From assembly GCA_965153455.1 (NCBI GenBank), contig OZ234496.1:16794304-16858303 (forward strand): 64,000 bases of DNA, read 5' to 3'. The notes under the pieces are model-generated. The model did no database searches and was not told where the DNA came from. It was given only the letters and a program-made list of their open reading frames with translations. Of this stretch, positions 60,745 through 64,000 are shown in pieces. The translations under genes and the position numbers were made by a program. This DNA is from Sphagnum compactum (Eukaryota; Bryophyta; Sphagnopsida; Sphagnales). Within the stretch, counting starts at the first letter, position 1; every line of letters starts with the position of its first letter.

Positions 60745-61560
60745 TGGACGAGCTCTTTTGGGGCAAGGACATGGAAGACATTTTTTATTGGATAGAAAGG
60801 CTTCAAATGGTTACAGAGGTCAAGGAGTTGGATGGAGACAAGCTCTTCAAAATTGCTAAGCTCAACCTGAAAAGTAAGGCCCAAGATTGGTACCGTCAGC
60901 TTAACCCACCACTTGAAAATTAGAGGGTTTTGCACGCACTACTACACCTGAAGTATGGTGTATATGATGAAGATGAATTGAGAACCAAGATGGATGCGAT
61001 GTAACAAGAACCCAGGTAGAGGGTTCAACTATACTATGATAGATTGGAAAGACTCTTTGTCAAGGGCTCCATCCTGAATGCAAAAAAAAAAAGATGGTTC
61101 TTGTCCAAGTTGCAACTAGAGTTGAGGAAATTGCTAGTGGCCGTTCACACCTATTAGGACATGGATGAACTCTGTCAGCTATTATACAAGTGGAGAAAAT
61201 GTTGGGAGAGATAGGAAAAACACCATATGAACCCTTACAAGAGGAAAGGGAGGAGGAGTTAACATTAAGAGAAATTAATACTGACAAATAATTTCAAGAG
61301 CTCAATGAAACTTTGGTTAACTATTTTGGGCAGGGAACGAATGGTAGTAAAGGACCTAGTTCAAGAATGGCCAACATCATCCAATGCTAACTTTGCAAAT
61401 TAGAAGAACATATCGCATTTGCATGCTCTAGACTCATTGATTTAAGGCCAAGGTGTGCCAAATGTGGTGGGGGGCAATAAATAGATAATTACAATTTTAA
61501 ATGTACTTTCTATTCAGGCATGGGACACACAGAAGATAGATGTTGGAAAAAGAATGGCAA
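60745..61560 (+). pseudogene. Gypsy gag with three zinc knuckles
   Basis: FKIAKLNLKSKAQDWYRQL, LKYGVYDEDELRTKMDA, QEPRRVQLYYDRLERLF and FLSKLQLELRKL match plant gypsy capsid. Knuckle 1 (61385-61426) is C-x2-C-x4-H-x4-C with a stop in place of one residue. Knuckle 2 (61454-61504) has lost its His. Knuckle 3 (61502-61546) reads CTFYSGMGHTEDRC, with Tyr in place of the second Cys. At least four stops occur. Confidence 0.75.
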
Positions 61561-61941
61561 GGGCCCATCTGCATTTACAAATTTTTTTAAAGTGTTAATC
61601 AATGATGAAGAAGCTACCTTAACTGAATTGAAATAACTATGTGGAGTAAAGCACAATGTTTTCTTTGAAGTTAAAATGCCAAAACATAGGACACCTATAT
61701 AAGCATCCACATCTGGAATAGAAGCAGAAGCATTTGAGGAGGAGAATAGAAAATTTGAACACCTTGGGAATGATGGAAACATCAGATTTAAAATCCTATC
61801 ACACTTTGTTAAAAGGAAGATCTCTTTAACACCCATGGAAAGCATCCTCGTTATTCTTGGGGAGTTGGAATACCTTGAAGGTCTAGTGAACCTGGCTAGA
61901 AGAAAGATGTTGAAGCAACTCAGACACATGTAGCTACTGTT

Positions 61942-62454
61942 ATGGACACCCCTACAATTAGACAAGTTTGCATCAACAAAACCAACCATAGCAAAACTCT
62001 CCATCTAGTGGTTGAAATCAATCGAACATTGACTGAAGGCTTAGTTGATAGTGGGGCATCAATGTTAATCATGGCACCTAATGTGGTAAAAGAGTTCGGC
62101 ATAATGCATTTGGTTTTAGGTCATGAAACATACAAAACTATGTTAGGAACAATCATTCAAGCCTTGGGAAGGATCACTGATGTTCTTGTCACTGTTGGCA
62201 AGGTGGTTTGCCAAATGATTTTCCTAATAATAAACACTGACAAGTACGACTTATTATTAGGGTTAGACTTTCTTATGAAAATTAGAATGGTCGTAGATGT
62301 TGAAAAGGGAGTTATACAGGTTCGCAATGGACCCGGTATAGTAGTGGAAGTTCTACCTTTCAATGTGGTCAATATGCTTCACAAGATATCAAGACTAGAA
62401 GCTTTAAGACATGACCATATGAGAAAAGGTTTCAGCAAGATGAGTTTGGAATAG
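61942..62454 (+). pseudogene. Gypsy retropepsin-like aspartic protease
   Basis: This 170-codon open frame contains LVDSGASMLIMAP (the D-S/T-G-A active site) and, later, YDLLLGLDFLMK, matching the flap-distal 'ILGMDFL' motif. Length and order fit a retroviral-type protease between gag and RT. It is the longest uninterrupted frame in this element. Confidence 0.8.
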
Positions 62455-62939
62455 TGGTGTACAGATGAAATACCTGCATGGGATTCCACATCAACCCTTC
62501 CTGATTCTGTTAATTATATTAATGATTCCCTTTCTGAAAGAGACTTGAAAGAAGAAGAGGAAATTGTAGAAGATAATCTTTGTAAGATTCTCCTAATAAA
62601 ATAATTTTTTATTGAAGAATTGAATTATCATGGTATGAATTAAGTAGTGGAAGATGAAGCCCCAATGTAGATGATCAATTTGGTATTACAAAAACAACAA
62701 CAAAAGTTGTTAGAAGGACTATACACAGAGGATGATGATTACATGAATTGGATTCAGTGTGTTCAAGCAAAAGAAGAATAAAGAATCCAAGATCCTACAA
62801 ACAAGTGTTTTGAATTTTTGTCACAAATTTTTTTAGTACTGCCATTAGGAGGAAGGGAATCTAAAAATGAAGAGGACAGATGGACTAAAATCAAAACAAA
62901 GATCCATTTGAATACATCTTTTGATGAGGAACAAACAAA
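62455..62939 (+). pseudogene. Protease-RT linker of the gypsy element
   Basis: Acidic, low-similarity coding-like sequence broken by stops. No domain is recognised. Confidence 0.4.
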
Positions 62940-64000
62940 CGAGTTGTGGTCCTTGTTAGAATAGTTTCAGGACATATTTGCATGGCAAAAGGGAGAATTA
63001 GGTCATTGCACTATTGGTGAGCATATAATTGACACCCAAGGATTGCCACCATGTCAAATGACAGCTAGGAGGCTATCTTACTGGGAAGAAACAGAGGCCA
63101 ATAGACAAATCCAAACACTTGTGGATTTGGGTAAAATGCATAAAAATGCCTCAAAATATGCATGCAGAGTCACTCTCTCGATTAAGAAGGCCGATAGTAG
63201 GAGGTTTTATGGAGATTACCGCCCTTTGAATGCCCACATTCAATGCCTTTAATAGATGATGTGTTAGATCAACTAAGGGAGTCCTCTTGGTTTTCTGCAC
63301 CGGATTTTCAGTCAGGATTTTGGCAGATCTCAATGGCTCTGGATGACATTAAGAAGACCGTCATTATTACCAAGTTAGGACTATATGAATGGAATGTCTT
63401 GCCATTCGGGCTAAAGAATGATACTAGTATTTTCTTTCGAACTATGGTAGAGGTCTTTAAGGATTAGAGTAGCTAGTTCTTGAAGGTCTTTGTAGATGAT
63501 GTCAACATACATAGGATGAATTGGATTGATCATTTGCAACATATGCGGATGGTGCTCCAAAGATTGTGAGAGGTTCATTTGAAACTAAACCCCAGTAAAT
63601 GTTGTTTTGGAACGCAAAATATCACCTTTTTGGGTCATGTGGTAAGCGCCAAAGGATCTTGTCCTAATCCTAAGAAGATTCGTGCCATGGAGAATTTTCC
63701 AATTCCAAAGTTAGTAACCAATGTGAAAACTTTTCTAAGACTCATTAGTTATTACAGATTTTTCATACTTAGGTATGCCAAGATTGCAGAATCATTATTT
63801 GGTCTTATTAAGAAGGACAGTAAATTCATATGGACACCCATCTACCAAGGAGCACTTGTGACTTTGAAGAAACGGCTTGTGGTATCCCTAGTGTTAACAA
63901 GGCCAATATTTTCACAACCATTCATCCTGGATGTAGACTAGTCTATAAGGGGAGTAGGAGCTATTTTATCACAAAAGTTTGAGAGGCAAGAGCAAGTCAT
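62940..64000 (+). pseudogene. Gypsy reverse transcriptase and RNase H start
   Basis: Motifs in order: FQDIFAW, HIIDTQGLPPCQMTARRL, RFYGDYRPLNAHI (usually 'RFCVDYR-LN'), IDDVLDQLRESSWFSAPDF, KKTVIITKLGLYEWNVLPFG, KVFVDDVNIH (the catalytic F/Y-V-D-D), LNPSKCCFGTQNITFLGHVV, FLRLISYYRFFI, then VD-stop-S and GVGAILSQ (RNase H). Stops appear at TAG or TGA where the family has Gln, Trp or Arg. The gene runs off the right edge. Confidence 0.85.

Larger units (their letters stand above)
59602..64000 (+). mobile_element. Ty3/gypsy retrotransposon, decayed, cut by right window edge
   Basis: Order on the plus strand: unrecognised 5' module, gag (60745-61560), retropepsin (61942-62454), reverse transcriptase (about 62940-63900) and RNase H start (63930 on). 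Many stops, most of them TAG, interrupt frames that are otherwise well conserved. The left limit abuts the glyoxalase pseudogene at about 59600. No LTR was identified. Confidence 0.85.

Noticed and set aside
1-64000. tRNA, rRNA and snRNA genes
   Set aside because: None recognised by eye; a covariance-model scan would be needed to exclude small RNAs.

Overview
The window is plant nuclear DNA. Its genes have GT-AG introns, it carries an eIF4G segment of plant type, it holds decayed Ty1/copia, Ty3/gypsy, hAT and MITE sequence, and most of the rest is AT-rich with few genes. A large, repeat-bloated genome such as a gymnosperm is my guess; nothing here fixes the species.

Layout. Positions 1-1132 (minus) hold the first three exons of a SERAC1-like alpha/beta-hydrolase gene (copy A), which runs off the left edge. 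Positions 2676-39895 form one inverted-repeat block of about 37 kb: a left arm (2676-9665), a right arm in reverse complement (32942-39895), and 23 kb between. The arms carry pairs of two MITE families. The interior holds a truncated hAT-type ORF, AT-rich repeat fields, a gypsy remnant on the minus strand, a third copy of the arm terminus, an exact 91-bp tandem array, a decayed copia element on the minus strand, and a diverged relative of the arms.

Positions 39742-46695 (minus) hold the full paralog, SERAC1-like copy B. Six exons keep one open frame of 670 codons, but the last 50 codons lie inside the right arm. Its third intron contains a truncated eIF4G gene (MIF4G plus MA3 domains, three exons, open frame of 681 codons), flanked by direct repeats of about 0.7 kb that include part of the host gene's exon 3. 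Both SERAC1-like copies have Gly in place of the nucleophile Ser (G-H-G-Y-G).

Positions 49241-52312 (minus) hold a seven-exon glyoxalase II gene. All metal-binding motifs are present, but there are two single-base frameshifts. Its 3' end and downstream flank are duplicated at 57862-59600 as a clear pseudogene. From about 59600 to the right edge lies a decayed Ty3/gypsy element on the plus strand with gag zinc knuckles, a retropepsin and reverse transcriptase.

The genes do not form a pathway. What links them is duplication: tandem SERAC1-like paralogs separated by a giant palindrome, a captured translation-factor fragment, and a duplicated glyoxalase 3' end. All exon models come from reading splice signals and phases by eye, and similarity statements are visual, not computed alignments.
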